From assembly GCA_034521975.1 (NCBI GenBank), contig JAXHLR010000002.1:354436-418435 (forward strand): a DNA stretch of 64,000 nucleotides, written 5' to 3'. Made by a program: the position numbers and the translations under genes. This document shows, piece after piece, positions 28,726 through 37,090 of this stretch. The notes beneath the pieces were generated by a model. The model was not told the origin of the DNA, ran no database searches, and saw only the letters and a program-made list of their open reading frames with translations. Numbering within the stretch: position 1 is the stretch's first letter; each line of letters starts with the position of its first letter. The stretch is from Acidimicrobiales bacterium (GTDB lineage: Bacteria; Actinomycetota; Acidimicrobiia; Acidimicrobiales; SKKL01).

Positions 28726-29865
28726 GTGCATCCGACGATCGACTACTGGGGCCACGGGTACGCGTCGGGATACGGCGTGGCCGCGCAACGCCTCGTCCTC
28801 GCCCTGCTCGGGCACGGGTTGGCCGTGCGGTGGACACCGATCGAGTTCGCCGGGACCGATCCCCGCTTCCAGCCATCGAGGCGGGGATCGGTCCCGGATC
28901 TCGAACACCACCGCAGGGGGCAGCGCCGGTTCGACGCGTTGGTGCTGCATGCGACACCGGAGATCATCCCCGCGGCACAGCAGTTCCGGGGCGATGCGGC
29001 GCTCATCTGCCACACCGTCTGGGAATCCGAGCACATCCAGAGCCACTGGCCGGAGCTGCTGAACCGTTGCGACGGGGTGATCGTCCCCACCGAGTGGAAC
29101 GCGGAGACGTTCCGTCGTGGCGGCGTCACCGCCCCGATCGAGGTCGTCCCACACGTCGCTCGCCCCGACACGATCGACGAGGTGGCGTGGCTCGACGATC
29201 TCGCCGGACGGTTCGTCGTCTACACGGTCGCAGCCTGGTCTCCCCGCAAGGCACCGTGGCTGGCCATGGAGGCGTTCGCTCGTGCGTTCGACCCCGACGA
29301 CGACACCGTCGCCTTCGTCCTCAAGACCGGGCCCGAGGTGTTTCCCGGACAGGTGGACGTCGACGCACCGTCGGCGGTCGGGGACCGCACGTGGTTCGCC
29401 ATGGCGAAGGTCATGGGCCGGCTGGGGCCCACCCCCGAGATCCGCATCATCGACCGGTTCCTGACCGAGTCGGAGCTCGGGGGTCTGCACCAGCGCGGGG
29501 ACTGCTTCCTCGGTCTCTCCCACGGCGAAGGCTGGGATCTGGGCGCGTTCGATGCAGCGATGTCGGGTACCCCGGTGGTCGTCACCGACTGGGGAGCCCC
29601 GCCGCTCTACCTCGACCGGGCCTCGTCGTGGCTCGTGCCCGCCAGGTCCGTCCCCACCGGCCTGCGCGACTGGGGTGAGTCCGGGTCCGGCTGGGCCCAG
29701 CCGGACCTCGATCGAGCAGTGGCGATGCTTCGCGAGATCCGGGCCGATCCGGCGGCCGCGACCCAGCGTGCGATGCGCCAGGTCGAGCCGTTGCGAACGG
29801 AGTACGCCCCGGAGCCCGTCGCCAGGCGGTTCCTCGGCGCCCTCGACCGCCTCCTCGGGCGATAG
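28726..29865 (+). CDS. Family 4-type glycosyltransferase
   Basis: This 379-residue GT-B protein opens HPTIDYWGHGYASGYGVAAQRLVLALLGHG and has VVYTVAAWSPRKAPWLAMEAFARAF (start of the C-domain, about residue 165) and CFLGLSHGEGWDLGAFDAAMSGTPVVVTDWGAPPLYLD (about 260), the nucleotide-sugar site. The only start near the frame's beginning is GTG 28726, so it is not overlapped with the previous gene. Together with the GT32-like gene it forms a two-gene plus-strand arm of the locus. Confidence 0.83.
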   Translation: MHPTIDYWGHGYASGYGVAAQRLVLALLGHGLAVRWTPIEFAGTDPRFQPSRRGSVPDLEHHRRGQRRFDALVLHATPEIIPAAQQFRGDAALICHTVWESEHIQSHWPELLNRCDGVIVPTEWNAETFRRGGVTAPIEVVPHVARPDTIDEVAWLDDLAGRFVVYTVAAWSPRKAPWLAMEAFARAFDPDDDTVAFVLKTGPEVFPGQVDVDAPSAVGDRTWFAMAKVMGRLGPTPEIRIIDRFLTESELGGLHQRGDCFLGLSHGEGWDLGAFDAAMSGTPVVVTDWGAPPLYLDRASSWLVPARSVPTGLRDWGESGSGWAQPDLDRAVAMLREIRADPAAATQRAMRQVEPLRTEYAPEPVARRFLGALDRLLGR

Positions 29866-29923
29866 GCCGGCGCAGCATGTGGGGCACCGGTCCCTACCCG
29901 GGTCGGGTGCTGGCGGGTGCCGC

Positions 29924-29929
29924 TAGGGT
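29924..29929 (+). promoter_or_regulatory. -10 box (TAGGGT) for the NSS transporter
   Basis: TAGGGT plus 8 nt precedes the ATG at 29938, giving a near-leaderless transcript. Confidence 0.4.
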
Positions 29930-29937
29930 CGAGCGCC

Positions 29938-31314
29938 ATGGCACGGGGCGAGTCGGGAGATGCACAGACCGGCAGCGTGCTGTCGGCGATCACCGATGCG
30001 GCGCTGTATCCGCGCCCCGTGTGGCGCTCCGAGCGGGCCTACGTGTTCGCCGCCATCGCCGGAGTGGTGGGGCTGGGAAACATCTGGCGGTTCCCCTACA
30101 TGGCCGGTCAGCATGGGGGCGGCTCGTTCCTCCTCGCCTACCTCGTATGTGTGGTGGTGATCGGTATCCCCCTCGCCGCCCTCGAGAGCGGCGCCGGGAA
30201 CCTCGCTCGGCGCTCGCCGGTAGGGCTGTTCCGGAGGGCAGCCGGTGGTGCCGGCGCGGTCCTCGGCTGGGCGGTGATCGCGATGACCGTGGCGATCATG
30301 AGCTACTACCTGGTGGTCACGGGCTGGACGCTCGGCTATGCCGTCGATGCGTTCCGTGGCGACCTGGTGACCTTCACCGAGTTCACCGAGGGGTACACGT
30401 CGTTGTGGCTCTTCCTGCTCGTGGGCTTCGGGGTCTACCGCCTGCTCCTGCGCGATGTCAGCGCCATCGAACGAGCAAGCCTGGTGCTGTTGCCCATGCT
30501 GGTGGTCGTCGTCGTGGGGCTGACCGTGTACTCCCAGACCCTCGACGGCGCAGGCGAGGCACGGTCGTTCTACTTCGGCGTCGACGGCGCGGCGCTGGCC
30601 GATGCCGCCACCTGGCGGGCCGCGGCCGGTCAGGCCTTCTACTCGATCGGCCTGGGCCAGGGGATCCTCATCGCCTACGGCAGCTTCGTCCCGGCCGGAA
30701 CCAAGCTGTTGCGCTCGACCGCGATCATCGCGTTGACCAACGCTGGAATCGCGTTCGTCTCGGGCCTGATGGTGTTCGGTATCGTCTTCACCTTCGGCAT
30801 CGCTCCCGACACCGGCAGCGAGCTGTCGTTCACCGCCTTCCCGCAGGCCTTCGCCGAGGTCAGGGGTGGCGCGTTGCTGGCGATCGCGTTCTTCGTGCTG
30901 CTGTTCGTGGCCGCCTTCACCTCGTGCATGGGGGCATCGATCGTGGTGATGTCGACCGTGCGCGATCAGCTCCGGCTCAGCCGGCGCCGTGCCGCCCAGC
31001 TCACGGCGGGGACCATCGTGGTCCTCGGTACACCGTCGGCACTGAGCTTCACCGACATGGGCCTGACGGTGGGCGGGCTTCCGGTGCTCGACCGGGTCGA
31101 TCAGGTCACCGGCTCGGGAGTGATCATCGTGCTCGGTCTGACCGGGGCGGCGGTCCTGGCCTGGCGGTTGCCACGCCGGGCGTTGGTGGCATCGTTCCAC
31201 ACCGATCCGGTTCATCTCGGCCGCCTGACCCACGACCCGAACACGACCATCCGCTGGGCCATGGTGCTTCCCTTCGTCGTCGCGCTGGCCTACGGCATCG
31301 CTATGGTGCTGTGA
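29938..31314 (+). CDS. Sodium-dependent transporter, NSS (SNF) family
   Basis: This 458-residue integral membrane protein carries the diagnostic TM1 motif VVGLGNIWRFPYMAGQHGGGSFLLAYL (residues about 45-70; the unwound Na+/substrate site of LeuT-type NSS proteins), then about ten further helices including SIGLGQGILIAYGSF (TM6-like). Family members import amino acids or related solutes with Na+. The substrate is not deducible. The ATG at 29938 is preferred over an in-frame ATG at 29917 because it follows the -10 box. The stop overlaps the next gene's GTG. Confidence 0.93.
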   Translation: MARGESGDAQTGSVLSAITDAALYPRPVWRSERAYVFAAIAGVVGLGNIWRFPYMAGQHGGGSFLLAYLVCVVVIGIPLAALESGAGNLARRSPVGLFRRAAGGAGAVLGWAVIAMTVAIMSYYLVVTGWTLGYAVDAFRGDLVTFTEFTEGYTSLWLFLLVGFGVYRLLLRDVSAIERASLVLLPMLVVVVVGLTVYSQTLDGAGEARSFYFGVDGAALADAATWRAAAGQAFYSIGLGQGILIAYGSFVPAGTKLLRSTAIIALTNAGIAFVSGLMVFGIVFTFGIAPDTGSELSFTAFPQAFAEVRGGALLAIAFFVLLFVAAFTSCMGASIVVMSTVRDQLRLSRRRAAQLTAGTIVVLGTPSALSFTDMGLTVGGLPVLDRVDQVTGSGVIIVLGLTGAAVLAWRLPRRALVASFHTDPVHLGRLTHDPNTTIRWAMVLPFVVALAYGIAMVL

Positions 31315-31835
31315 GCATCCGGGAGCTGGGAGAGCCGATGGCCGCCATGCGCGAGATCCGACGAGTCCTGACCACGCTGGCGCAACGACTCCGGGGCCGA
31401 CCACGCCTCATCGGCGCCGGGGTGAGCGCGGTGGCGGCTGCGGCCACCGCGGTGCTGGCTCGGCGTCATCAGCGGGGAGCGGAGGTGACGCTGCCCCGCC
31501 CGGGTGAGCTCGCGGCCACGACCGCCGATTCGGTGCACAACGCGGCGAAGGGTTCGATGATCTCGAGTGTCCGCCAGGCCCACCTGGTCGACGAGGCCGT
31601 GATCGAGTCGGCGGGGCGCGCTGCGGTGGTCGATGCGGCCGCGGCGGGGGCCGACGTCACCGCCGCCGCGATCGGGGTGGTGGAAGGTGCCCTCGAGGTC
31701 GCGCATCTGATGGACGGGACGCGGGATGCGGCCGCTCGGATCGCGGCGAAGAGCGCAGCCGATGCCGCCGCGGAACACGGCACCGCGGCGGGCGCCAGGG
31801 TTCGCGACGTGCTGGCCCCCTACCTCGGCGGCTGA
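31311..31835 (+). CDS. Ala-rich hypothetical protein
   Basis: The 174-residue protein has one hydrophobic Ala/Val segment near residue 40 (LIGAGVSAVAAAATAVLA) and long low-complexity Ala-rich helices after it (AAVVDAAAAGADVTAAAIGVVEGAL). It is coupled to the NSS transporter by a GTGA overlap. No family is recognised; a membrane-attached helical protein is the most that can be said. Confidence 0.6.
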   Translation: MSIRELGEPMAAMREIRRVLTTLAQRLRGRPRLIGAGVSAVAAAATAVLARRHQRGAEVTLPRPGELAATTADSVHNAAKGSMISSVRQAHLVDEAVIESAGRAAVVDAAAAGADVTAAAIGVVEGALEVAHLMDGTRDAAARIAAKSAADAAAEHGTAAGARVRDVLAPYLGG

Positions 31836-31905
31836 CCACGGGCCCGGCGCGACCCCTCTCACCAGGCGTGGCGCAGGACTCACCCACCGGGGCCACGGCG
31901 ACCGA

Positions 31906-31911
31906 TAGCGT
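31906..31911 (+). promoter_or_regulatory. -10 box (TAGCGT) for the SRAP gene
   Basis: TAGCGT plus 8 nt precedes the ATG at 31920. Confidence 0.45.
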
Positions 31912-31919
31912 CGCGCAGC

Positions 31920-32642
31920 ATGTGCGGACGGTACGTGTCCTCGACCCCGGCCGATCAGCTGGCGAGCTACTTCGGCGCGACCCTCACCGCCGAGGAGCTG
32001 CTCGATCCCGAGTACAACGTTGCACCCACCCGTGCGGTCTGGACCGTCTTCGCCGACGGCGAGGCTCGACGGCTCGACCTCGCCCGGTGGGGACTGGTTC
32101 CTTTCTGGGCGAAGGATCTCAGCATCGGCAACCGCATGATCAACGCTCGCGCCGAGACGGTGGCCGAGAAGAACGCGTTCAAGAAGGCCTTCCGTCGCCA
32201 GCGCTGCATCGTTCCCGCCGACGGCTTCTACGAGTGGACCCGTCCCGAAGGCCAGAAGAAGAAGCAACCGTGGTTCGTCCACCGCCCCGACGGCGAACCC
32301 TTCGCCTTCGCCGGGCTGTGGGAGACCTGGCGCGGCCCCGACCGCGAGGACGAGCCCCTTCGCACGTGCACGATCCTCACCGGCCCGGCCAACGAGAAGA
32401 TGGCCGAGATCCACGACCGCATGCCGGTGATGCTCGCACCCGACGCCTGGTCGACCTGGCTCGACCCACAGGTGGACGACCCCGATCTCCTCGGTCGGTT
32501 CCTGGTCCCGGCCCCACCCCAGCTGATCTCGTTCCATCCGGTCAGCACCGAGGTGAACAACACCCGGAACCACGGCGCGCATCTGGTCGAGCCGGTCGCG
32601 ATCGGCGACGAGCCCCGAGATGACGAGGCCACGGGCGGGTGA
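31920..32642 (+). CDS. SRAP-domain abasic-site processing protein (YedK/HMCES)
   Basis: The 240-residue protein begins MCGRY; Cys2 becomes N-terminal after Met removal and forms a thiazolidine with abasic sites in single-stranded DNA. Other family residues are visible: NVAPTR (about 38), MINARAET (Asn about 76), DGFYEW (Glu about 104) and EIHDRMPVML (His about 162). The protein shields abasic sites at replication forks. It overlaps the next gene by 4 bp. Confidence 0.95.
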   Translation: MCGRYVSSTPADQLASYFGATLTAEELLDPEYNVAPTRAVWTVFADGEARRLDLARWGLVPFWAKDLSIGNRMINARAETVAEKNAFKKAFRRQRCIVPADGFYEWTRPEGQKKKQPWFVHRPDGEPFAFAGLWETWRGPDREDEPLRTCTILTGPANEKMAEIHDRMPVMLAPDAWSTWLDPQVDDPDLLGRFLVPAPPQLISFHPVSTEVNNTRNHGAHLVEPVAIGDEPRDDEATGG

Positions 32643-34132
32643 TCCCCACCAAGGCGCTTCGGCGCAAGCTCGACTACCAGCTGCTGCGCTGGCAGGCTCG
32701 CCTCGACGGTGCGTGGGCCGACCGGGTGCTGCCGATCAGTGCCGCGATCGGTCTGTTCGTGGTCCTGGTGGCGCTGTCCCTGGCCCAGGCCCGGAACCTG
32801 GGCAACGGGGCCGAGCTCGCCCGGTGGGTCCAGGGAGCCTTCTACCTCACCAGCGGTCACGACCCCGAGCTCACCCTCACCGGCACGAATCTCTTCGAGC
32901 GTGAGGGGGCGTTCGGCTACGCGCTGTTGGCCCAGGGCACCCACGTCGTGGCCGCCATCCCCTTCCTGTTGGTGGTGCAGTCGGCGGCGCTGGCCCTCGG
33001 CACCATCCCCATCTGGCGCCTGTGCCGCAAGGTGTGCAGTCTCCGAGCGGGTGCTGCCGGCGCAGCGGTGACCGCCTATGCCCTCTATCCGCCGATGCAC
33101 CAGCTCAACCTCGCCGACTTCCATCCCGAGGTGCTGGCGGTTCCGCTCCTGCTCGCGGGGGCCTACGCCGGGTTCCGTGGCCACTGGTGGTGGGCGACGC
33201 TCTTCTGTGTGGCCGCGGTCTCGATGCGGGCCGATCTGGGGCTGGTGGTGGCCGCCATCGGGGTGGTCCTGATCATCGACACCCGCACCCGGCAGGCACC
33301 ACGGTTCATCCTCGGGGGAGTGGTGTGGACCCTCGTCTCGATCCTGTTGATCCAACCCGCGTTCGGCGACGGCTCGTTCGTGCACGCCGAGGCCTTCGCT
33401 CCCTACGGCACCACGCTCCCCGACGTGATGTGGGGGATGCTCACCGATCCGCTCGGCGTCGCGGCCGATCTCGTGGAGCGAGCGAACTTCGCCGCCCTGG
33501 TGGCGGTGTTCGCTCCGGTGGCCTTCCTGCCGCTGCTCGCTCCCCGGTACCTGCTCCCGATCGCGCCGGTCGTCGCCACCATCTTCGTGGCCGATGTCGC
33601 CACGACCGGTCCCGAGGGTGCGGCCAATCTGGTGCCACTGCTGGTGTTCGTGTTCCTGGCGCTGCCGTTCGCGCTCGCCCGTCTGGGCCGGCGCAACATC
33701 GAGCGCATCACCGTCGACCGGCGCCTCCTTGGAGCGCTCACCCTGGCGGCCGCGGTGTTCTTCATCCACGACGCGCCCGCGTCGCCCTACCACGAACCAT
33801 GGGGGTGGGGCGGCCGCAGCCTGGCCGATCAGGCCCGCCTCGACGCCATCGAGATCGTCGAGTCCGACGATCGGGTGCGGGCCACCAGACCTGCGCTGGC
33901 CGATCTCGCGTCGCGCGAGGTGCTGGTGGTGGCCGAGGACCGGGCCGACATCGGCGGTCGAGAGCTCACTGCCGGGGTTGATGCGCTGCTGCTCGACGAG
34001 ACCGTCACCGGTGCCTGGAACCAGTTCCGCCTGCGGGGGGTGGTGCGGGCGGTCGAGGAGCAGGGCTTCGAGCTCACCTACCAACGACACGGGGTGCGGC
34101 TCTTCCTCCGTTCGGAGCGTGCCGACCCCTGA
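32639..34132 (+). CDS. DUF2079 family polytopic membrane protein
   Basis: The 497-residue protein has about ten hydrophobic helices and contains the family's NLADFHPEVLAVPLLLAGAY and VSMRADLGLVVAAIGVVLI (charged residues inside predicted helices), which identify DUF2079. Predicted topology resembles GT-C glycosyltransferases, so a lipid-linked sugar transferase role has been proposed for the family; that is inference. The C-terminal 110 residues are soluble. GTG start inside the SRAP stop. Confidence 0.8.
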   Translation: MIPTKALRRKLDYQLLRWQARLDGAWADRVLPISAAIGLFVVLVALSLAQARNLGNGAELARWVQGAFYLTSGHDPELTLTGTNLFEREGAFGYALLAQGTHVVAAIPFLLVVQSAALALGTIPIWRLCRKVCSLRAGAAGAAVTAYALYPPMHQLNLADFHPEVLAVPLLLAGAYAGFRGHWWWATLFCVAAVSMRADLGLVVAAIGVVLIIDTRTRQAPRFILGGVVWTLVSILLIQPAFGDGSFVHAEAFAPYGTTLPDVMWGMLTDPLGVAADLVERANFAALVAVFAPVAFLPLLAPRYLLPIAPVVATIFVADVATTGPEGAANLVPLLVFVFLALPFALARLGRRNIERITVDRRLLGALTLAAAVFFIHDAPASPYHEPWGWGGRSLADQARLDAIEIVESDDRVRATRPALADLASREVLVVAEDRADIGGRELTAGVDALLLDETVTGAWNQFRLRGVVRAVEEQGFELTYQRHGVRLFLRSERADP

Positions 34133-34148
34133 TGGGGGTGATCGGAGA

Positions 34149-34571
34149 TCAGTCGGCCACGTGGGCGGCGCCGGCGGCACGCAGTTCGGTGCGGATCCGT
34201 TCGGCGGCCGCGTCCATGTCCTCCCCGCTGGCGTCGGTGTCGGCGTTGGCGAAGTCCAGGTCGTGCACGCCACGGATCGGCACCAGGTGGATGTGGGTGT
34301 GGGGCACCTCGAGCCCGGCCAGCATGAGCCCCACCTTGGCCGGCTCGAAGGCCCGCTGGATCGCCTGGCCGATCGTCTGGGACACGCCCATCAGGTGGGT
34401 GGCCGTGGTCGGGTCGAGATCGATCCAGTGGTCGACCTCGACGATGGGAACCACGAGGGTGTGGCCGGGTTGCAGCGGGGCGATCGACATGAACGCCACG
34501 CACGTGTCGTCGCGCCAGACGAATCGTCCCGGGAGCTCGCCTTCGATGATGCGGGTGAAGATGGTGGCCAT
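34149..34571 (-). CDS. HIT-family nucleotide hydrolase/transferase
   Basis: This 140-residue HIT protein shows IFTRIIEGELPGRFVWRDDTCVAFMSIAPLQPGHTLVVP at the N-terminus and the histidine triad HTHIHLVPI (about residue 99). HIT enzymes hydrolyse adenosine polyphosphates or aminoacyl/AMP conjugates; the substrate is undefined. It starts 22 bp from the divergent CDP-alcohol transferase gene, with the two -10 boxes overlapping. It converges with DUF2079. Confidence 0.92.
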   Translation of the reverse strand: MATIFTRIIEGELPGRFVWRDDTCVAFMSIAPLQPGHTLVVPIVEVDHWIDLDPTTATHLMGVSQTIGQAIQRAFEPAKVGLMLAGLEVPHTHIHLVPIRGVHDLDFANADTDASGEDMDAAAERIRTELRAAGAAHVAD

Positions 34572-34577
34572 GCCCAG

Positions 34578-34587
34578 ATCGTAGAGT
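34578..34587. promoter_or_regulatory. Overlapping divergent -10 boxes of the HIT and CDP-alcohol transferase genes
   Basis: The 10-bp ATCGTAGAGT holds TAGAGT (34582-34587, plus) 6 nt before the GTG at 34594, and TACGAT (minus, 34578-34583) 6 nt before the HIT ATG at 34571. The two boxes share a TA. Both mRNAs would be leaderless from one 22-bp spacer. Confidence 0.6.
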
Positions 34588-34593
34588 GGCGCC

Positions 34594-35199
34594 GTGCCGA
34601 AGTCGTCCGATGATTCCGATGCCGGTCTGCTCACGGTCCCCAACCTCGTGTCGGTGGGCCGGCTCGGCTGCGTACCGGTCTTTCTGTGGCTGCTGTTCGG
34701 GCTCGACGCTCCCCTGGCCGCGGGAGTGCTCCTGGCCTTCCTCGGTGTCACCGACTGGGTCGACGGATACATCGCGCGACGGTTCGGCCAGGTCTCCGAG
34801 ATCGGCAAGATCCTCGACCCCACCGCCGATCGGATCATGTTGCTCGTGGCGGTGCTGGCCATCGCGGTCGCGGGCCACGTTCCCTGGTGGTTCGCGGGGC
34901 TCACCCTCGCCCGCGAGGGCGTGGTGTCGGTCCTGGCCCTGGCCCTGGGGGCGCTCGGTGCCCGACGGATCGACGTCACCTGGTGGGGCAAGACCGGCAC
35001 GTTCCTGTTGATGATCAGCTTCCCGCTCTTCCTCGTCTCCGGTGCTGACTGGTCCCTGGCCGATGCCTCGTGGTGGCTGGCGTGGGCGTGCGGTGCGCCT
35101 GGCCTGGCGATCGCCTACTACGCGGCGTGGGGCTATCTGCCCGCGGCGAGGAGCGCGCTGTCGGAGGGTCGCGCCGCTCGCCGCGGCCAGCCGAGCTGA
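34594..35199 (+). CDS. CDP-alcohol phosphatidyltransferase family protein
   Basis: This 201-residue protein (about five helices) carries the complete catalytic motif DGYIARRFGQVSEIGKILDPTAD, the DGxxARx8Gx3Dx3D pattern of CDP-alcohol phosphatidyltransferases. Members attach an alcohol such as glycerol-3-phosphate, inositol-phosphate or serine to CDP-diacylglycerol in the membrane. In actinobacteria the neighbourhood with gcvH is typical of a phosphatidylglycerophosphate-synthase-like gene, but the acceptor cannot be told from sequence. GTG start. Confidence 0.9.
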   Translation: MPKSSDDSDAGLLTVPNLVSVGRLGCVPVFLWLLFGLDAPLAAGVLLAFLGVTDWVDGYIARRFGQVSEIGKILDPTADRIMLLVAVLAIAVAGHVPWWFAGLTLAREGVVSVLALALGALGARRIDVTWWGKTGTFLLMISFPLFLVSGADWSLADASWWLAWACGAPGLAIAYYAAWGYLPAARSALSEGRAARRGQPS

Positions 35200-35208
35200 G
35201 CCAAACCT

Positions 35209-35227
35209 CAACCTCTGGTCGAGGTTG
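35209..35227 (+). terminator. Short hairpin between the CDP-alcohol transferase gene and gcvH
   Basis: CAACCTC pairs with GAGGTTG across a 5-nt loop, 10 bp after the stop. There is no T-tract, so this is a weak terminator call. Confidence 0.35.
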
Positions 35228-35269
35228 GGACGTTGCTCGGCGCCGGTCGCCAGGCGCCTCGATGTCTTG

Positions 35270-35275
35270 TAGCGT
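35270..35275 (+). promoter_or_regulatory. -10 box (TAGCGT) for gcvH, leaderless
   Basis: TAGCGT plus 7 nt precedes the gcvH ATG at 35283. Confidence 0.45.
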
Positions 35276-35282
35276 TTCGTCG

Positions 35283-35663
35283 ATGAACATCCCCGACGAT
35301 CTCCGGTACTCGACAGATCACGAATGGGTGCGCGTCGAAGACGGCCGGCTCCGGCTCGGCATCACCGACTACGCCCAGGACGCCCTGGGCGACGTCGTCT
35401 TCGTCGAGCTCCCTGATACGGGACGCAGCGTCACCGCCGGCGAGTCGTTCAGCGAGGTCGAGTCGACCAAGTCGGTGTCCGACATCTATGCACCCGTGGC
35501 CGGCACCATCGCCGAGGTCAACGCCGACTTGGGCGACCACCCCGAGCGGCTCAACGACGACCCGTACGGCGACGGGTGGATCGCGGTGATCGAACCGGCC
35601 GATCCCGCCGCGGTCGACGACCTGCTCGACGCCGCTGCCTATCGTTCGCTCGTCGAGGGCTGA
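35283..35663 (+). CDS. gcvH: Glycine cleavage system H protein
   Basis: GcvH (126 aa) shuttles the aminomethyl group on a lipoyl-lysine. ESFSEVESTKSVSDIYAPVAGTIAEVN (about residue 54) contains the lipoylated Lys in the ESTKS context, and DGWIAVIEP is the conserved C-terminal segment. It opens the gcvH-FHA-MerR-DUF151-MerR run that is conserved in mycobacteria (Rv1826-Rv1830). The FHA gene follows after 3 bp. Confidence 0.96.
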   Translation: MNIPDDLRYSTDHEWVRVEDGRLRLGITDYAQDALGDVVFVELPDTGRSVTAGESFSEVESTKSVSDIYAPVAGTIAEVNADLGDHPERLNDDPYGDGWIAVIEPADPAAVDDLLDAAAYRSLVEG

Positions 35664-35666
35664 GCG

Positions 35667-36158
35667 GTGTCCGACGTCGTGTGCGGAGCCTGCGGGCACC
35701 CGAACCCGTTGGGAGCGAACTACTGCTCCTCGTGCGGGTCGCCCCTCACCGATCGCGACGACGAGCACAGCACCGAGGCGATCCCGGTCGACGAGTTCCC
35801 ACCGGTCGACGAGGAGCACGTCTTCGACGAGGCCGAGATCGAGCCGGGCACCGGCATGTTGTTGGTCAGGCGGGGGCCCAACGCCGGCTCGCGCTATGTG
35901 CTCGATCATCCGGTGACCAGCCTCGGTCGGCATCCGGACAGCCGTGTGTTCCTCGACGATGTCACCGTGTCGCGTCGTCACGCCGAGATCCGCCGCACCA
36001 GCGATGGCTACGAGGTCGTCGACGTCGGCTCGCTCAACGGCACCTACCTCAACCGTGAACGGGTCGACCGGGGGCCCTTGCACGATGGCGATCTCATCCA
36101 GGTGGGCAAGTTCAAGCTGATGTTCGTCGCCAGTGACACAGGAAGCCGCGACGAGTGA
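35667..36158 (+). CDS. FHA-domain protein with N-terminal zinc ribbon (GarA-related)
   Basis: The 163-residue protein has a C-terminal FHA domain (LDHPVTSLGRHPDSRVFLDDVTVSRRHAEIRRTSDGYEVVDVGSLNGTYLNRERV, residues about 75-130, with phospho-Thr-binding Arg/Ser/His/Asn). It lies at the place of GarA, the mycobacterial 2-oxoglutarate dehydrogenase/GDH regulator. Unlike GarA, the N-terminus is a four-Cys ribbon, CGACGHPNPLGANYCSSCGSPL, and no ETTSV phosphorylation motif is seen; a Ser/Thr/Glu linker follows. Its stop overlaps the MerR GTG. Confidence 0.85.
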   Translation: MSDVVCGACGHPNPLGANYCSSCGSPLTDRDDEHSTEAIPVDEFPPVDEEHVFDEAEIEPGTGMLLVRRGPNAGSRYVLDHPVTSLGRHPDSRVFLDDVTVSRRHAEIRRTSDGYEVVDVGSLNGTYLNRERVDRGPLHDGDLIQVGKFKLMFVASDTGSRDE

Positions 36159-37012
36159 GCGAAGCAGCCGACGCCAATCGGGGCCACCTGTCGATCGGCG
36201 AGGTGCTGAGTCTGCTCCAGGACGAGTTCCCGGACATCACGATCTCCAAGATCCGCTTCCTCGAGAGTCAGGGACTCATCGATCCCGAGCGGACCCCGTC
36301 TGGCTATCGCAAGTTCTACGAGGCCGACATCGCTCGCCTGCGGTGGATCCTGGTGCAACAGCGCGAGAACTTCTTGCCGCTCAAGGTGATCAAGGAGCGA
36401 CTCGAGCGCGGCGAGCTCGACGAGGTCTCCGACGGTGCCGGTCACGTCGGCTCCCCGGATCCTCCCGCGAACACCGAGCTCGACCTGCCTGCACCCACTG
36501 GCAGCGGCACCGGGGGCGGGACCAACTCCGCATCGGGGACCGACGCGGCCGATTCCGACCGTGGACGCGGTGCAGCCCGAGCCGCCCGCGACGCGGTCCG
36601 CACCGCTCCACTCGATCCGGGGTCGGCATCGGTCGCCCTCAGTCGCGACGAGCTGGCCGAAGCGGCGGGCATCAGCCCGGCCGAGGTCGCCGACCTCGAG
36701 CGCTTCGGCCTGTTGTCGGGGCGCACCATCGGCCCCACCGTGCTCTATGACGAGTCGGCGTTGGGGGTGGCCCGGCTGGCTGCCGGGTTCTTCCGCCACG
36801 GCGTCGAGGGTCGTCACCTGCGGATGTACAAGGTGGCTGCCGAGCGCGAGGCATCGTTCTTCCAGCAGGTGGTGATGCCGCTGCTGAAGCAGCGGCACCC
36901 GTCGTCCCGCCAACAGGCGGTCGAGACCCTGGGTGAGCTGGCCGAGCTGGGGGAGGGCCTGCGTGCGGCCATGTTGCACCACGCGCTCCGCGAGTACCTG
37001 GGTAGTCCCTGA
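36155..37012 (+). CDS. MerR-family regulator (FtsR / Rv1828-like)
   Basis: The 285-residue protein carries a winged helix-turn-helix of the MerR type (LSIGEVLSLLQDEFPDITISKIRFLESQGLIDPERTPSGYRKFYEADIARLRWILVQQRENFLPLKVIKERL). An acidic low-complexity middle and a second helical domain (ELAEAAGISPAEVADLERFGLLSGR) follow. In Corynebacterium the orthologue FtsR activates ftsZ, and in mycobacteria it is Rv1828. Start GTG at 36155 inside the FHA stop. Targets here are unknown. Confidence 0.87.
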   Translation: MSEAADANRGHLSIGEVLSLLQDEFPDITISKIRFLESQGLIDPERTPSGYRKFYEADIARLRWILVQQRENFLPLKVIKERLERGELDEVSDGAGHVGSPDPPANTELDLPAPTGSGTGGGTNSASGTDAADSDRGRGAARAARDAVRTAPLDPGSASVALSRDELAEAAGISPAEVADLERFGLLSGRTIGPTVLYDESALGVARLAAGFFRHGVEGRHLRMYKVAAEREASFFQQVVMPLLKQRHPSSRQQAVETLGELAELGEGLRAAMLHHALREYLGSP

Positions 37013-37078
37013 CCGCTCCCGCTCGGACCGGCGGGCGCGATTCGCGGCGAAACGAGTGAAGACCGGCCGCCATCGGGA

Positions 37079-37084
37079 TAGGGT
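37079..37084 (+). promoter_or_regulatory. -10 box (TAGGGT) for the DUF151 gene, leaderless
   Basis: TAGGGT plus 6 nt precedes the ATG at 37091. Confidence 0.45.
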
Positions 37085-37090
37085 CGAGTC

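Noticed and set aside
34133..34148. Terminator between the DUF2079 and HIT genes
   Set aside because: Only 16 bp between convergent stops, with no hairpin.
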